From Cupriavidus sp. BIS7 (lineage in GTDB: Bacteria > Pseudomonadota > Gammaproteobacteria > Burkholderiales > Burkholderiaceae), in contig NZ_ALOU01000035.1 in assembly GCF_000292345.1 (NCBI RefSeq), positions 1 to 64,000 of the forward strand: a stretch of DNA of 64,000 nt, in the 5' to 3' direction. A model generated the notes under the pieces. That model saw nothing but the letters and a program-made list of their open reading frames with translations. It had not been told where the DNA came from and did not search any database. Positions 50,966-60,567 of this stretch are shown here, piece by piece. Made by a program: the position numbers and the translations under genes. Positions within the stretch are counted from its first letter, which is position 1. The number at the start of each line of letters is the position of its first letter.

Positions 50966-51020
50966 CATGCAGCAATCAGAAGCCAGGGGCGGGCAGACAA
51001 AGCCCGCAGGCAGTGCCTCG

Positions 51021-51425
51021 TCAGTGCGATTCGACGTACCGCTTGAAATTGTTCAGGATGGCCTGCCACCCTTGTTGTTGCTGCTCGACCGGGTACACCG
51101 TTTCGGCGTCGAAGCTCACACGCACCGTCACACCCGATGGCGCATCGAGAAACTCGACCTGGGCATTCCGGTCCCCAAAGGCGTACTCGATCCGTTTGTT
51201 TTCAACGATCTTCGTATAGGTCCCGGCGAAATCGAACCCCATGCTGCCGTCCTTTGCCTCCATCCGCGAGGAAAAGGCGCCACCCTCGCGCAAATCGACC
51301 GTGGCGGCCGTCGTGTGCCAGTCGGCAGACGCGGCGTTCCACTGCTTGATGTCTTCCGGCGTCGTGTAGGCACGCCATACGTTTTCAATCGGGGCTGCAA
51401 CGGTGGTTTCAACGGTGATCTTCAT
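51021..51425 (-). CDS. SRPBCC/AHSA1-domain protein
   Basis: A 134-residue START-like protein. It opens ITVETTVAAPIENVWRAYTTPEDIKQWNAAS, the AHSA1 signature (landmark APIENVWRAYTTPEDIKQWN), then GGAFSSRMEAKDGSMGFDFAGTYTKI and ends with WQAILNNFKRYVES. The family binds hydrophobic ligands or assists stress responses. It is located between the SulP gene upstream box and an MFS gene; single-gene unit. Confidence 0.9.
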   Translation of the reverse strand: MKITVETTVAAPIENVWRAYTTPEDIKQWNAASADWHTTAATVDLREGGAFSSRMEAKDGSMGFDFAGTYTKIVENKRIEYAFGDRNAQVEFLDAPSGVTVRVSFDAETVYPVEQQQQGWQAILNNFKRYVESH

Positions 51426-51534
51426 GGTCCCTTATCGTCCTTGTTGGTGCGCCTGGCGCTCTTGATGAAGTCGTTCGATAACCTCGGCAATGCGGGCCGA
51501 CTATAGTTCACCAGATTGATCCGTGCAATCGCGT

Positions 51535-52845
51535 CTATGTAGGCTTGGCTTCCCGGCTCTCGTTCGGCAGCCCGGCTTCGGCGCCTGCAGCCTGCTCGCC
51601 ATCCCTGGTGGCAATCAATGCTTTCGGCGTCAGCGGAATCACGGCCAGGATCAGGGCGTACACGGCGGTGGTCGCGATGACGCAGTAGGCAAATCCGTGT
51701 GCGGCGTCGCTGTTGTAGATCCATGACCCCAGCAGATCGCCCGCACGCCCGGACAGCGCCAGCACGCCATCCACCAGCATCATCAACGTGCCTTGCAGGC
51801 CAGGCGGACACGACCGCATGGCAAGGTCCAGGTACGCCGCCGTGGCGATGCCGCCCATCAGCCCGATCGGCGCCGCAAGTACCAGGGCCAGATCTGCGGA
51901 GCGAATGAATGCCAGCGGAATCATCTGCGGCACGGCGACGATCGTCCCCCACCACAGCAGCTTGTTCAGCGCCACCCTTTTGCACAGGTAGCCATATAGC
52001 AGGAACGTCGGCACAAACGCAGCGGCAAAGATCCCGTTGTAGTACGAGTAGATCGAGTCCGATGCATGCAGCTCGTTGGCCAGATAGAACTGCAGCGGCG
52101 TAGCCGCTCCGGGGGCGAAGTTCCATAGAAAGCAGATCAGCACCGCGGGATAGACAGCCCTGTGCCTGAGCAGCCGCCTGACATTCCCGACGAAATCGGT
52201 AGCCCGCGCTTGCGGCGCTTCGTAGACCCGGCGGAATACCGAGGCTGGCTTCCAGATCGCCAGCGCGGCAATCAGCAGATTGATCATCGCCACCAGGAAG
52301 AAGGCCTCCTGCGGCGGAAGATGATCCGACACATAGCCGGACGCGAACGCTCCCGCCACGACCGGCACGGAACCCACCACGTTCCATAGCGCGCTCAGGC
52401 GGCCGGACATGAGCTTCTCCTGGCCCACCAGCGCGATCAACCCCTGGTACGCGGCCGCGACGAACCGGAACGACAGCATGGCCACCAGCGTCCCGGTCAG
52501 CAATCCCGCGTACGAGAACCGCAGGTGCACCATCCAGATGCACGCCACCGCAGTAACCGGCGCGAAGATCAGGAAGTAGCCGCGATCGCGCAATCCCAGC
52601 GGGCTCCACTGGTCGCGCACGAGACCGAAGACGAACGCGACGTACACGGGGATGCCCGTCACGAGCCGGAATGTGGAAATCTGCGTCGCCGTGGCGTGCA
52701 ACTGGTTCTTGAGCAGGTACGACGTCTGGATATCGACAAGGGCGCCGGCCGGCGTTGCCAGGTAGACAAACAGCGTCAGCCAGCCGAAGTACAGCAAGGT
52801 TCGGTCGCGGCCTTCGGAGCCATCACGATCAGAGGCGGCCAGCAT
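51535..52845 (-). CDS. MFS transporter (BT1/PAT-like)
   Basis: A 436-residue transporter when begun at ATG 52845; a TTG at 52932 would add 29 residues. About twelve spans are seen. LVDIQTSYLLKNQLHATATQISTFRLV near the start and the loop FGLVRDQWSPLGLRDRGYFLIF resemble BT1-like (folate/biopterin-type) and PAT-type MFS carriers; the landmark is VRDQWSPLGLRDRGY. The C-terminal 30 residues are hydrophilic. Substrate unknown. Downstream on the same strand lies the SRPBCC gene, 109 bp away. Confidence 0.8.
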   Translation of the reverse strand: MLAASDRDGSEGRDRTLLYFGWLTLFVYLATPAGALVDIQTSYLLKNQLHATATQISTFRLVTGIPVYVAFVFGLVRDQWSPLGLRDRGYFLIFAPVTAVACIWMVHLRFSYAGLLTGTLVAMLSFRFVAAAYQGLIALVGQEKLMSGRLSALWNVVGSVPVVAGAFASGYVSDHLPPQEAFFLVAMINLLIAALAIWKPASVFRRVYEAPQARATDFVGNVRRLLRHRAVYPAVLICFLWNFAPGAATPLQFYLANELHASDSIYSYYNGIFAAAFVPTFLLYGYLCKRVALNKLLWWGTIVAVPQMIPLAFIRSADLALVLAAPIGLMGGIATAAYLDLAMRSCPPGLQGTLMMLVDGVLALSGRAGDLLGSWIYNSDAAHGFAYCVIATTAVYALILAVIPLTPKALIATRDGEQAAGAEAGLPNESREAKPT

Positions 52846-52984
52846 TGTTGCACCCAAACGCAAGACTGCGGTCTCGACCTGTTCCGGACTTCCAATCGGA
52901 ACGGCTCGCAGCGCCACATCGGCATATGGCAACTGCTCGCAGTAAGTGTAGGCAAAAAATGCGCTGGCGCCGGGACCGGCTCCC

Positions 52985-54328
52985 CTACTCCTTCACCTTC
53001 TCGGCCGCTTGCAGGATCCGGTTCCGCACGACGGCGATGGCCTGCTTGAGGGCGTAGACATCCTGAAAATAGCGCTGCGGCATCTGTATCTGGCTGGCGT
53101 GCGCGTCGATCTGCTCGATTTCATCGCGCCACTGCGCAATCTGCTGCCGCGTGGGCTGCCCGCTTCTCCATATTTCGTCCTCCAGCGCCTTGATTTCGCG
53201 ATACCAGACCACGAGCCGGCTCTTGATCCGCGATTCCGCCAGACGCGGCAGTGCCTGCAGAAAGCCCAGCAGCAGGGCCATGAACGGGACCAGGATCAGC
53301 AGGCGTCTTTCGACAAAGCTGGCAAGCCAGAATGGCAGATACCTCTGCAGGAACGGACGGCCCGATTTGAAGAAGCGCGTGCTTTCCTCGGAAACGGGAA
53401 ATTCGTTGGTGTTCAGGTTGGGAAACGTGCCGAGCGGCGTGAAGTAGTCTTCGCCGCCGTGGACGGATTTGGCCGCTTCCAGCAGCAGGTAGACCAGAGC
53501 CGGGTGCAGCGTGTCCTTGGATACGAGCAGGGCCTTGGCGGCCAGCAGCGTGACATCACGCTGCGGAAGATCGTTGACGATGCTGGTTGAGGCGCGCGGG
53601 AAAACAATCTTGGAGAGCGACGGGAATTTCTGCACCAGCGCATCGGCCTGCGCAAAGCTCATCAGCTTCAGATCGCTGTTCAACAGCGTCTGCTGCATCT
53701 CCGCATCCGGCCTGCCAATAAAGAAGGCGGCGTCGATCTGCCCGCTCTTGAGGCCCTGATATGCCGCGCCAGCATCCATCTGCAGCAGCGTGGCATTCCC
53801 TGCGGTAATGCCGCTATGCGCAAGCAATACGCGGGCAACCTGAAGCAGGCCGCTGCCGGGCACGCCTACGGACACCTTTTTTCCTTGCAGTTGGGACAGG
53901 CGGTCCAGGGTGGCGGCGCCACGATAAAACACCCAGATCGGCTCATAGGAAACGGCGGCGATGGTCTCCAACCCGTCAGTTTCGTCCGGAGGGACAGTGC
54001 CTGACTGGATAAATCCCACCTCGTATTCGCTATCCGGGTTCTTCAGCCGCTCATAGTTCTCGATCGAACCGGAAGAACTGCGGATATCAAGCGTGATGCC
54101 TTCGCGTTTCAGGACGGGCGCGTAGCGATCCGCAAAGCCGCGATAGATTCCCTTGTCCGCCCCGGTCGTAATGACAATCGTGCGCTGGATGGCAGGCTTG
54201 AGAACCGCCGCCAGCGACCAGCCAAGCGCGGCAATCAGCAGGATGACTGCAATGATGAAAAACCGCCGCCTGCCTGCTGTCATCGGGGGATTCTGGCTGC
54301 GGCGAAGAGCTGGATCGCGCCTGGGCAT
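52985..54328 (-). CDS. TAXI-family TRAP solute receptor with membrane anchors
   Basis: A 447-residue protein; ATG 54283 is an alternative start. An N-terminal span (RRRFFIIAVILLIAALGWSLA) anchors rather than releases it. The TAXI domain follows (about 50-330): ITTGADKGIYRGFADRYAPVL, SSGSIENYERL, VSVGVPGSGLLQVARVLLAHSGI and KSGQIDAAFFIGRPDAEM. A second span near residues 345-365 (LLILVPFMALLLGFLQAL) precedes a cytoplasmic helical tail of about 80 residues. TRAP permease genes are not present nearby. This anchored architecture suggests sensing or a separate role rather than simple binding-protein function. Confidence 0.82.
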   Translation of the reverse strand: MPRRDPALRRSQNPPMTAGRRRFFIIAVILLIAALGWSLAAVLKPAIQRTIVITTGADKGIYRGFADRYAPVLKREGITLDIRSSSGSIENYERLKNPDSEYEVGFIQSGTVPPDETDGLETIAAVSYEPIWVFYRGAATLDRLSQLQGKKVSVGVPGSGLLQVARVLLAHSGITAGNATLLQMDAGAAYQGLKSGQIDAAFFIGRPDAEMQQTLLNSDLKLMSFAQADALVQKFPSLSKIVFPRASTSIVNDLPQRDVTLLAAKALLVSKDTLHPALVYLLLEAAKSVHGGEDYFTPLGTFPNLNTNEFPVSEESTRFFKSGRPFLQRYLPFWLASFVERRLLILVPFMALLLGFLQALPRLAESRIKSRLVVWYREIKALEDEIWRSGQPTRQQIAQWRDEIEQIDAHASQIQMPQRYFQDVYALKQAIAVVRNRILQAAEKVKE

Positions 54329-54558
54329 TGGCGTTCCCCCTCGTCAGGCTTTGCCCAAGCGTGGGGAAATCAGGACTACCGCATTGAAATCCGCCATCGT
54401 TGATCGACCCCTGGTTTTTTTCGTATTTCTACGATACCAGATTGTCGTTTTGCATCCCCCGATTTCCGCCCCGGGGGCCCCGCGCAATAGGGTGGCACTG
54501 ATGGCAACTGAATCTCCGCGCTGTCCTTTGGCGGGTGGGTAACGGGCTACTGAAGGCG
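54329..54558. other. Non-coding region upstream of TAXI receptor
   Basis: The region contains the TAXI receptor promoter on the minus strand; an AT-rich tract at 54412-54450 is the best candidate. No convincing gene or RNA is seen. Confidence 0.4.
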
Positions 54559-54598
54559 AGCGGGCGCCCAGGCCGGCCAACCGGTCTGGGCGCCCGCT
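54559..54598 (-). terminator. Strong hairpin at the end of the KshA operon
   Basis: AGCGGGCGCCCAG (54559-54571) is perfectly complementary to CTGGGCGCCCGCT (54586-54598), with a 14-base loop that can itself pair (CCGG/CCGG). It lies 17 bp beyond the stop codon of the Rieske oxygenase gene. No long U-tract follows, so termination is probable but not certain. Confidence 0.6.
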
Positions 54599-54615
54599 AG
54601 AACCCAGCCCCGCCC

Positions 54616-55692
54616 TCAGCCTTCAAACACGTGCGTCAGCGGCGGCGGCGCGATGCCGCCCGGATTGAGCGCGGACTCGCGCCGTGCCACCATGCTCGGC
54701 CGCACCTGCTCCACGTCGGTATAGAACTGCTGGTACCACTCGCGCATCTGGTAGACCGGCCCGTCGCCTTCGCACAGCAGCGGGTTGTCGATGCGGATCT
54801 TGCTGTCCCAGATCGCCACGTCCTCGTAGAACGCCTCGCGCGCCTGCGCCACGTAGGCCTGCGCGATCTCGTCGTTCTGCGCGTCGGACAGGCCCGGGAT
54901 CTTCTTCACCAGCACGCCGTAGCGCAACTCGAAGCTGTTGAGGTCGATCGGCACATGGCAGTTCAGCAGGATCGAATGAATGTCCTGATCCCCCATGCGC
55001 CCGGTCATCTCGGTGATGTGGTACGCGGGGCCGAAGTAGGTCGAGTGCGCGGTCAGCCGTGCGTCGCCGGACAGCCTGGCGCTGCGCCCGATCATCAACT
55101 GCGTGCCCTTGTGGGCTTCGAACAGGTTGCCGAAGTAGTCCACGGGCGCGCCGTGCACGGTGCCGAAGTGCGCCATGTCGGACAAGTTGTCCACCAGTTC
55201 ACGGCAGTTGGTGCCAATTACCATCTTGTCGAGCGCCCACGCCGACCAGTCCGGCGAAAAGCACGCGTCGATACGCGGGATGGCCACTTCGGACGGCGCC
55301 GGGTTGCCTTCCGGGTCATGCCAGATAAACAGCAGGTGGTTCTGTTCGCTCACTTCCCACGCACCAATGCGCGCCTTGGGCGGTACACGCTTGCAGTACG
55401 GAATCTCCTTGCAGGCGCCGTCGCCACCCCATTTCCAGCCATGGAACGGGCACACCAGCTGGTCCCCCTGCACGGTGCCGGTACTGAGGTCGGCGCCCAT
55501 GTGCGGGCAGTAGCCGTCAATCACGCGGATGGCGCCGGTGGAATCGGCAAACGCCGCCAGGCGCCGGCCAAAGATATTCAGCGTGTGCGGCTTGCCGTCG
55601 CGGTAGTCGTTGGCCAGCCCCAGGCAATGCCAGCCGCGCGCATAGCGGGGTTCGGGCGGGCGCGATTCAATCTTGTAGCCGTTGGCGATCAT
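54616..55692 (-). CDS. kshA: Rieske oxygenase, 3-ketosteroid 9alpha-hydroxylase (KshA)-like
   Basis: A 358-residue oxygenase subunit. The Rieske [2Fe-2S] site uses Cys62, His64, Cys81 and His84 (GYCPHMGADL and LVCPFHGWKW). The mononuclear iron site is DNLSDMAHFGTVHG with Asn169, Asp172, His175 and His180, followed by an acidic residue further on. The N-x2-D-x2-H-x4-H arrangement and overall length match KshA-type monooxygenases that hydroxylate C9 of 3-ketosteroids and open ring B. The reductase KshB is not in the window. Last gene of the long minus-strand operon. Confidence 0.82.
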   Translation of the reverse strand: MIANGYKIESRPPEPRYARGWHCLGLANDYRDGKPHTLNIFGRRLAAFADSTGAIRVIDGYCPHMGADLSTGTVQGDQLVCPFHGWKWGGDGACKEIPYCKRVPPKARIGAWEVSEQNHLLFIWHDPEGNPAPSEVAIPRIDACFSPDWSAWALDKMVIGTNCRELVDNLSDMAHFGTVHGAPVDYFGNLFEAHKGTQLMIGRSARLSGDARLTAHSTYFGPAYHITEMTGRMGDQDIHSILLNCHVPIDLNSFELRYGVLVKKIPGLSDAQNDEIAQAYVAQAREAFYEDVAIWDSKIRIDNPLLCEGDGPVYQMREWYQQFYTDVEQVRPSMVARRESALNPGGIAPPPLTHVFEG

Positions 55693-55782
55693 GACGAGTG
55701 TCTCCTTGTTGTCCCGTGCAGGTGTTTCACGATACGAGCCGCGCGCATGCGGCTCATCGTCCCAATGGACTACTACCGCCGG

Positions 55783-57018
55783 CTACTCCCGGGCCAGCAC
55801 GCCAGTCAGCGCCGGGTCATTGCCCGGACCATGCACGCAGCTGACGCCGGCGGGGTCATAGATGCGGGCCACGCAGCCATTGCAGCTATCGCAGGCAGAA
55901 TGCGTCACGGTGCCGTCGCGCCAGTGCGCGACCAGCGCCGGGTCGTGGATCAGTGCGCGGGCCAGGGCGATGCAATCGAAGCCCTCGCCCATCAGGCGGC
56001 CTACGTTGTCCAGCGACTTGACGCCGCCGACATACGCCAATGGCATCTTCACCGCCTGCCGCACCACGCGTGAAGCCTCCAGAAAGTACATCTCGCGGAA
56101 TACCAGGTTGCGCGGCGTGCGTTTTTCCAGCATGTCGATGCCGAACCGCGCCATCGCATTCGGTGCGGCAGCCCGCATCTGCGCGGTCGGCATCGGGCTG
56201 CCGAACAACGCCCATGGGCTTTCCACGTTGCGCCCGCCGCTCAGCGTCAGCAGATCGGCGCCCTCCGCCTCCAGGATGCGCGCCATCGCCGCCGAATCCG
56301 CTGGCGTGTTGCCGCCGGGCACGCCATCGCTGACGCTGATCTTGCAGCCAACCGCCATCCCTGCGCCGACGGCATCCTTGACCTGCTGCAGCACTATTGC
56401 CGGAAAGCGCGTGCGATTCTCGACGCTGCCGCCAAACGCATCGCGCCGCCGGTTGCTGAGCGGGGACAGAAACTGATTGAGCAGGTAGCCGTGGCCCATA
56501 TGGATTTCCACGGCATCGAAGCCCGCCTCGCGCGCCAGCCGCGCCGCCAGCGCAAAATCGGCCGCCACCCGCGCCATATCCGGCTCGCGCATCGCGCGCT
56601 GGAAATACACGCCATGCATCATGCCGAACGCATTGATGCCTGACGACGCGCTGCCCGGCGCACGGCTGCCGCCGTGGCGCATGGTGGTGAAGGACCCGGC
56701 ATGGGTGATCTGCAGGCAGGCCGCCGCGCCTTCGCGGTGCACGGCATCGGTCAGCACGCGCAGGTGCGGCACCTGCTCGGCCCGCATGCTGATCTGATGT
56801 GCGAACGTCAGACCGTTGTCGGCCACTGCGGCATACGCCACGGTGGTCATGCCCACGCCGCCTGCGGCCAAGTCCCGGTGGTGCTTCACCAGCGCCTGCG
56901 TCGGCAGGCCATGCGGTGTCATCCCTTCGTTTGCACCGGCCTTGATAAAGCGGTTGCGCAGCGTCAGCGGGCCGATGCGGACGGGCTCAAAGGCCACGGC
57001 GGCCGTGGATGGAGTCAT
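55783..57018 (-). CDS. NADH:flavin oxidoreductase (old yellow enzyme family) with Fe-S-type cysteines
   Basis: A 411-residue protein starting at ATG 57018. The TIM barrel shows FEPVRIGPLTLRNRFIKAGAN, LQITHAGSFT, FDAVEIHMGHGYLLNQFLSP and SGGRNVESPW. Near the C-terminus, CDSCNGC-x11-C (CDSCNGCVARIY and VSCVHG) provides four cysteines placed as in the 2,4-dienoyl-CoA reductase / trimethylamine dehydrogenase branch, which binds a [4Fe-4S] cluster, but the usual C-terminal FAD/NAD domain is absent. Possible role: reduction of an enone or dienoyl-CoA intermediate. It starts 7 bp after the MMPL gene stop. Confidence 0.85.
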   Translation of the reverse strand: MTPSTAAVAFEPVRIGPLTLRNRFIKAGANEGMTPHGLPTQALVKHHRDLAAGGVGMTTVAYAAVADNGLTFAHQISMRAEQVPHLRVLTDAVHREGAAACLQITHAGSFTTMRHGGSRAPGSASSGINAFGMMHGVYFQRAMREPDMARVAADFALAARLAREAGFDAVEIHMGHGYLLNQFLSPLSNRRRDAFGGSVENRTRFPAIVLQQVKDAVGAGMAVGCKISVSDGVPGGNTPADSAAMARILEAEGADLLTLSGGRNVESPWALFGSPMPTAQMRAAAPNAMARFGIDMLEKRTPRNLVFREMYFLEASRVVRQAVKMPLAYVGGVKSLDNVGRLMGEGFDCIALARALIHDPALVAHWRDGTVTHSACDSCNGCVARIYDPAGVSCVHGPGNDPALTGVLARE

Positions 57019-57025
57019 GATGGGC

Positions 57026-59494
57026 TCAGGCTTCAACGCGCTCTCCGGCGATACCTGCTTCCGGCTGCCACGCGCCGTGGCCGCCGCGCCGCACCCGCGC
57101 ACGCTCCTCGGCCTCCACGCCCAGCCACGCTGCCAGTGCCGGCAACAGCGACACCGCGCCGAACAGGTTCACCAGGAACATGAACGCCAGCAGAATGCCC
57201 ATATCGGCCTGGAACTTCAGCGCGGCAAACGCCCAGGTGCCCACGCCGATGAACATCGTCAGCGCCGTGAACAGTGCCGCCGAGCCGCGCTGGCGCATTG
57301 CCTCGGCAAACGCCTGCGGCAGGTTCTGGCCTTCTTCGCGGATCTGGTGCTGGATGCGTTCGTACAGGTAGATGCCGTAGTCCACCCCGACGCCAACGCC
57401 GAGCGTGATGACCGGCAGCGTGGACACCTTCAGACCGATGCCCAGCCGCGCCATCAGCGCATTGCACAGTACGGACACCAGCGTCAGCGGCACGATGATG
57501 CACAGCACAGCGCGCCACGAGCGGAACGTCAGCAGGCACAGCAGCGTGATCGCGCCGAAGATCGACAGCAGCATGGCCACCTCGGCCTGCTCCACCGCCT
57601 CGTTGGTGGCCGCCATCACGCCGATATTGCCGCCAGCCAGACGGAATGCCACGTTGGGCGTCTTGTCCTCGGCAGTAAAGCGGCGGATCTCGCGGATGAT
57701 GTGGGCGATGGATGCGCCTTCATGATTGGCCGTGTAGATCAGCACCTGGATGGCCTGGCAGTTCGGCGTGTTCATGCCGTTGTCCGGGTCGAAGGCCTTG
57801 GCGCCCTGGCTCAGGCCATCGCTGCTGCGCGGCAGCGCCTCCCAGCGCGGATTGCCCTCGTTGAAGGCGCCGATCACCACCTTGGCCAGCGACGACACGC
57901 TCACCACCGACTGCACGCCGGACACGCCACGCATATGCATCTCGAAGCGTTCCACGGCGCTCATGACCGGGTAATGCAGGCAGGCGTCGTCGAAGCCCGT
58001 GGGCTCCACCACCACGGTCAGTGCATCCGAGCCGATGTTGTACTGGTTGACCACGGCACTGCTGTCGCGGTTGTAGCGCGAATCGGCACGCAGTTCAGGG
58101 GCGCCGCTGCCCACATCGCCAATCTTCAGGTTGCGCGATTCGACGGCACCAATGCCCAGCAGCACCAGCGCAACAGCAAACACCCCCAGCGCCGGCGCCG
58201 GCCGTGCCAGCGCGCCGAACCTGCGCCACGCGCCTTGCGCGCCGCCCTTCGCGCCACGCGCACGCGCCGCCGCCAGCGCGGACGGCTCCAGCTTGGTATA
58301 GGACAGCAGGATCGGCAGGAACACCTTGTTGGTCACGATCATCAGCAGCACGCCCAGGCAGGCGGTAATGCCAAGCTCGCGCACAATGTCGATCTCGATG
58401 CGCATGATCACCATGAAGCCCAGCGCATTGGTCAGCAGCGCCACGGTACCGGGGATAAACAGCTTGCGGAACGCTGCACTGGCGCTGGCGAGCGGGCTGT
58501 GCCCCTGCACCAGTTCCTGCTTCCAGGCATTGGTCATCTGCACCGCGTGCGAAACACCGATCGAGAAGATCAGGAACGGCACCAGGATCGACATCGGGTC
58601 GATGCCGTAGCCCAGCAGCGGCAACAGCCCCAGCAGCCAGCCCACCGGCAGCAGTGCCACCACCAGCGCCAGCAGCGTGGTGCGCAGCGAACGCGTATAG
58701 AGCCACAGCAGCAGCGCCGTCACCACAAAGGCCAGCGCAAAGAAGCCCATCACGCCGGCAATGCCCTCCTCCACGTCGCCAACCAGCTTGGCGAAGCCGA
58801 CGATATTGACATCGACGTCGGTGCCGCCGAACTCGGCACGCAGCTTCTCCAACTGGCGCGCAACAGAGCTATAGTCGATGGTCTTGCCGGTGGCCGGGTC
58901 CGTATCGCGCAGTTCGGCACGGATCAGCGCGGACTTCAGGTCATTGCTGACAAGTCGTCCGATCTGGCCGGAGCGCGCCACGTTGCGCCGCACGCGGTCC
59001 AGTTCATCGGGCTGGCCCGAGAAGCGTCCCGGCACCACCACATCGCCGCGAAAGCCCGCCTCGGTCACCTCGGTGTAGCGCACGTTCGGCGTGAACAGCG
59101 AGAACACGCGCGAGCGGTCCACGCCGGGGATGAAGAACACTTCATCGGTTGCACGGCGCAGCTTGTCCATGAACGCTGCGTTGTAGATATCGCCGTCGCC
59201 CTTCCAGCGCAGGCTGACCAGCACCGTGTTGGCGCCGGAGAACGTGGTGGCGTACTTGGTGAACACCTGCATGTACGGATGCTGCAGGGGAATCATCTTG
59301 TTGAAGCCGGGATCGAGCCGCAGCCGCGTGGCGGAAAAGCCGAGCGCCACGGTAACAGCCAGGCACAGCACCAGCAGCACGCGGCGCCAGCGCATCAAGA
59401 GGCTTGCGCAGGTGTCGACAAGGCGGCCGGCGTTGCCGCTACGGCTGCTATGGCCACTTTGCCCGATCGGGCCAGAGGATTGGGGGCGTTTCAT
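57026..59494 (-). CDS. MMPL/RND-family transporter
   Basis: An 822-residue exporter with twelve spans in two repeats. Each repeat has a first span, a large periplasmic loop, then five spans containing the proton-relay motif (GVGVDYGIYLYERI in the second repeat; FLIFSIGVSHAVQMTNAW in the first). RRVLLVLCLAVTVALGFSA forms the first span. Members of this hydrophobe/amphiphile group accompany steroid, hopanoid or aromatic catabolic clusters in Proteobacteria and are thought to move hydrophobic molecules across the envelope. Co-transcribed with YCF48-like gene (38 bp) and the OYE gene (7 bp). Confidence 0.9.
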   Translation of the reverse strand: MKRPQSSGPIGQSGHSSRSGNAGRLVDTCASLLMRWRRVLLVLCLAVTVALGFSATRLRLDPGFNKMIPLQHPYMQVFTKYATTFSGANTVLVSLRWKGDGDIYNAAFMDKLRRATDEVFFIPGVDRSRVFSLFTPNVRYTEVTEAGFRGDVVVPGRFSGQPDELDRVRRNVARSGQIGRLVSNDLKSALIRAELRDTDPATGKTIDYSSVARQLEKLRAEFGGTDVDVNIVGFAKLVGDVEEGIAGVMGFFALAFVVTALLLWLYTRSLRTTLLALVVALLPVGWLLGLLPLLGYGIDPMSILVPFLIFSIGVSHAVQMTNAWKQELVQGHSPLASASAAFRKLFIPGTVALLTNALGFMVIMRIEIDIVRELGITACLGVLLMIVTNKVFLPILLSYTKLEPSALAAARARGAKGGAQGAWRRFGALARPAPALGVFAVALVLLGIGAVESRNLKIGDVGSGAPELRADSRYNRDSSAVVNQYNIGSDALTVVVEPTGFDDACLHYPVMSAVERFEMHMRGVSGVQSVVSVSSLAKVVIGAFNEGNPRWEALPRSSDGLSQGAKAFDPDNGMNTPNCQAIQVLIYTANHEGASIAHIIREIRRFTAEDKTPNVAFRLAGGNIGVMAATNEAVEQAEVAMLLSIFGAITLLCLLTFRSWRAVLCIIVPLTLVSVLCNALMARLGIGLKVSTLPVITLGVGVGVDYGIYLYERIQHQIREEGQNLPQAFAEAMRQRGSAALFTALTMFIGVGTWAFAALKFQADMGILLAFMFLVNLFGAVSLLPALAAWLGVEAEERARVRRGGHGAWQPEAGIAGERVEA

Positions 59495-59532
59495 GATCGT
59501 TCTCGCAATCGCAATCGTTCAGGCGGGGGGAT

Positions 59533-60495
59533 TCAGCGGGCGGCAGCCAGCGTCAGGCCGGCAATGCCATCGTCGCCGCCCAGCGCCAGCGTGTCCTTGG
59601 TAGCCAGGGCCAGCGCGGCAAGGGTCTGCGGGCTGCCGGCCGGCAACGCGGCGAAGTGGCGCCCGCCATCGGCGGACAGCACCAGCGTGCCGCCCTGCCC
59701 GGCCAGCACGACGCGGCCGTCGGGCAGTTCGATACCGCCAAAGAAGGATGTCTTGAGGCCGGTTTCGGCCGGCTGCCAGCTAGTGCCGAAGTCCTCGCTG
59801 CGCAGTACGTTGCCACGCATGCCGAACGCCAGCCACGCGCCGTCGCGCAGCGGCAGCGCGCCATACAGCGAGCCTTCGTACGGCACCTTCACGGTTTCCC
59901 AGTGGCCGCCGTTATCGGTCGAGCGCATCACCAGCCCGCCCTCGCCAACCAGCATCAGGCGTCCTTGCGTGTCGCCAGACAAGGCATTGAGATGGCGGTC
60001 CTGCATGGCCTTGTCGGCGGCGTCCTGCCAATGTTTGCCCTGGTCGCGCGAAACCAGGAAGCGGCCAAAGCTGCCGACCGCGAACCACGGTCCTTCGCGC
60101 AGTGCCCACGCACCGAGCAGCGGGTCCGATGACTGCGTGTCGAAGGCCGTCTGCTGCCAGTGCCCGCCGCCGTCCTCGGTGCGCAGAATCCAGCCGCTGT
60201 GCCCCACCGCCACGCCATGCTGGCTGTCCGCAAAAGCAACTTGCGTCAGTGTGGCGCCTTGCGGCTGCTCCACAACGGCACCGCGCCAGTTGCGGCCCTG
60301 GTCATCGCTCAGCAGGATCTTGCCGCGCTCGCCCACGGCCACCAGCCGATCGCCGGCACGCGCAATACCATTGATCTGCAGGCCGTCGGGCCGCAGCGCC
60401 GTGGCCGGGAACGGCGGCAGCGGACGCGGGGCAAAGGCCCAGACCGCAGTGCCAAGTACCGCCAGTGACATGGCGATGCCGATCAGTCGTTTCAT
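59533..60495 (-). CDS. YCF48/BNR-repeat beta-propeller protein, secreted
   Basis: A 320-residue protein with an N-terminal signal or anchor (MKRLIGIAMSLAVLGTAVWAFA). Repeats with the pattern S-x-D-x-G-x-x-W recur (LSDDQGRNWRGA, RTEDGGGHWQQT, SRDQGKHWQDA, STDNGGHWETV, SEDFGTSWQPA), about five to six blades, as in YCF48/HCF136 and BNR glycosidases. Such proteins are frequent next to MMPL transporters in catabolic clusters of Proteobacteria; they may act as periplasmic partners. Enzyme activity is not implied. Confidence 0.87.
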   Translation of the reverse strand: MKRLIGIAMSLAVLGTAVWAFAPRPLPPFPATALRPDGLQINGIARAGDRLVAVGERGKILLSDDQGRNWRGAVVEQPQGATLTQVAFADSQHGVAVGHSGWILRTEDGGGHWQQTAFDTQSSDPLLGAWALREGPWFAVGSFGRFLVSRDQGKHWQDAADKAMQDRHLNALSGDTQGRLMLVGEGGLVMRSTDNGGHWETVKVPYEGSLYGALPLRDGAWLAFGMRGNVLRSEDFGTSWQPAETGLKTSFFGGIELPDGRVVLAGQGGTLVLSADGGRHFAALPAGSPQTLAALALATKDTLALGGDDGIAGLTLAAAR

Positions 60496-60567
60496 GTTGT
60501 CTCCTCCGGATGGAGAGGCAGGCGGCAGGCGGCCTCGTAACGGGCCGTTCCTTGCCCCGGCCTGTGA

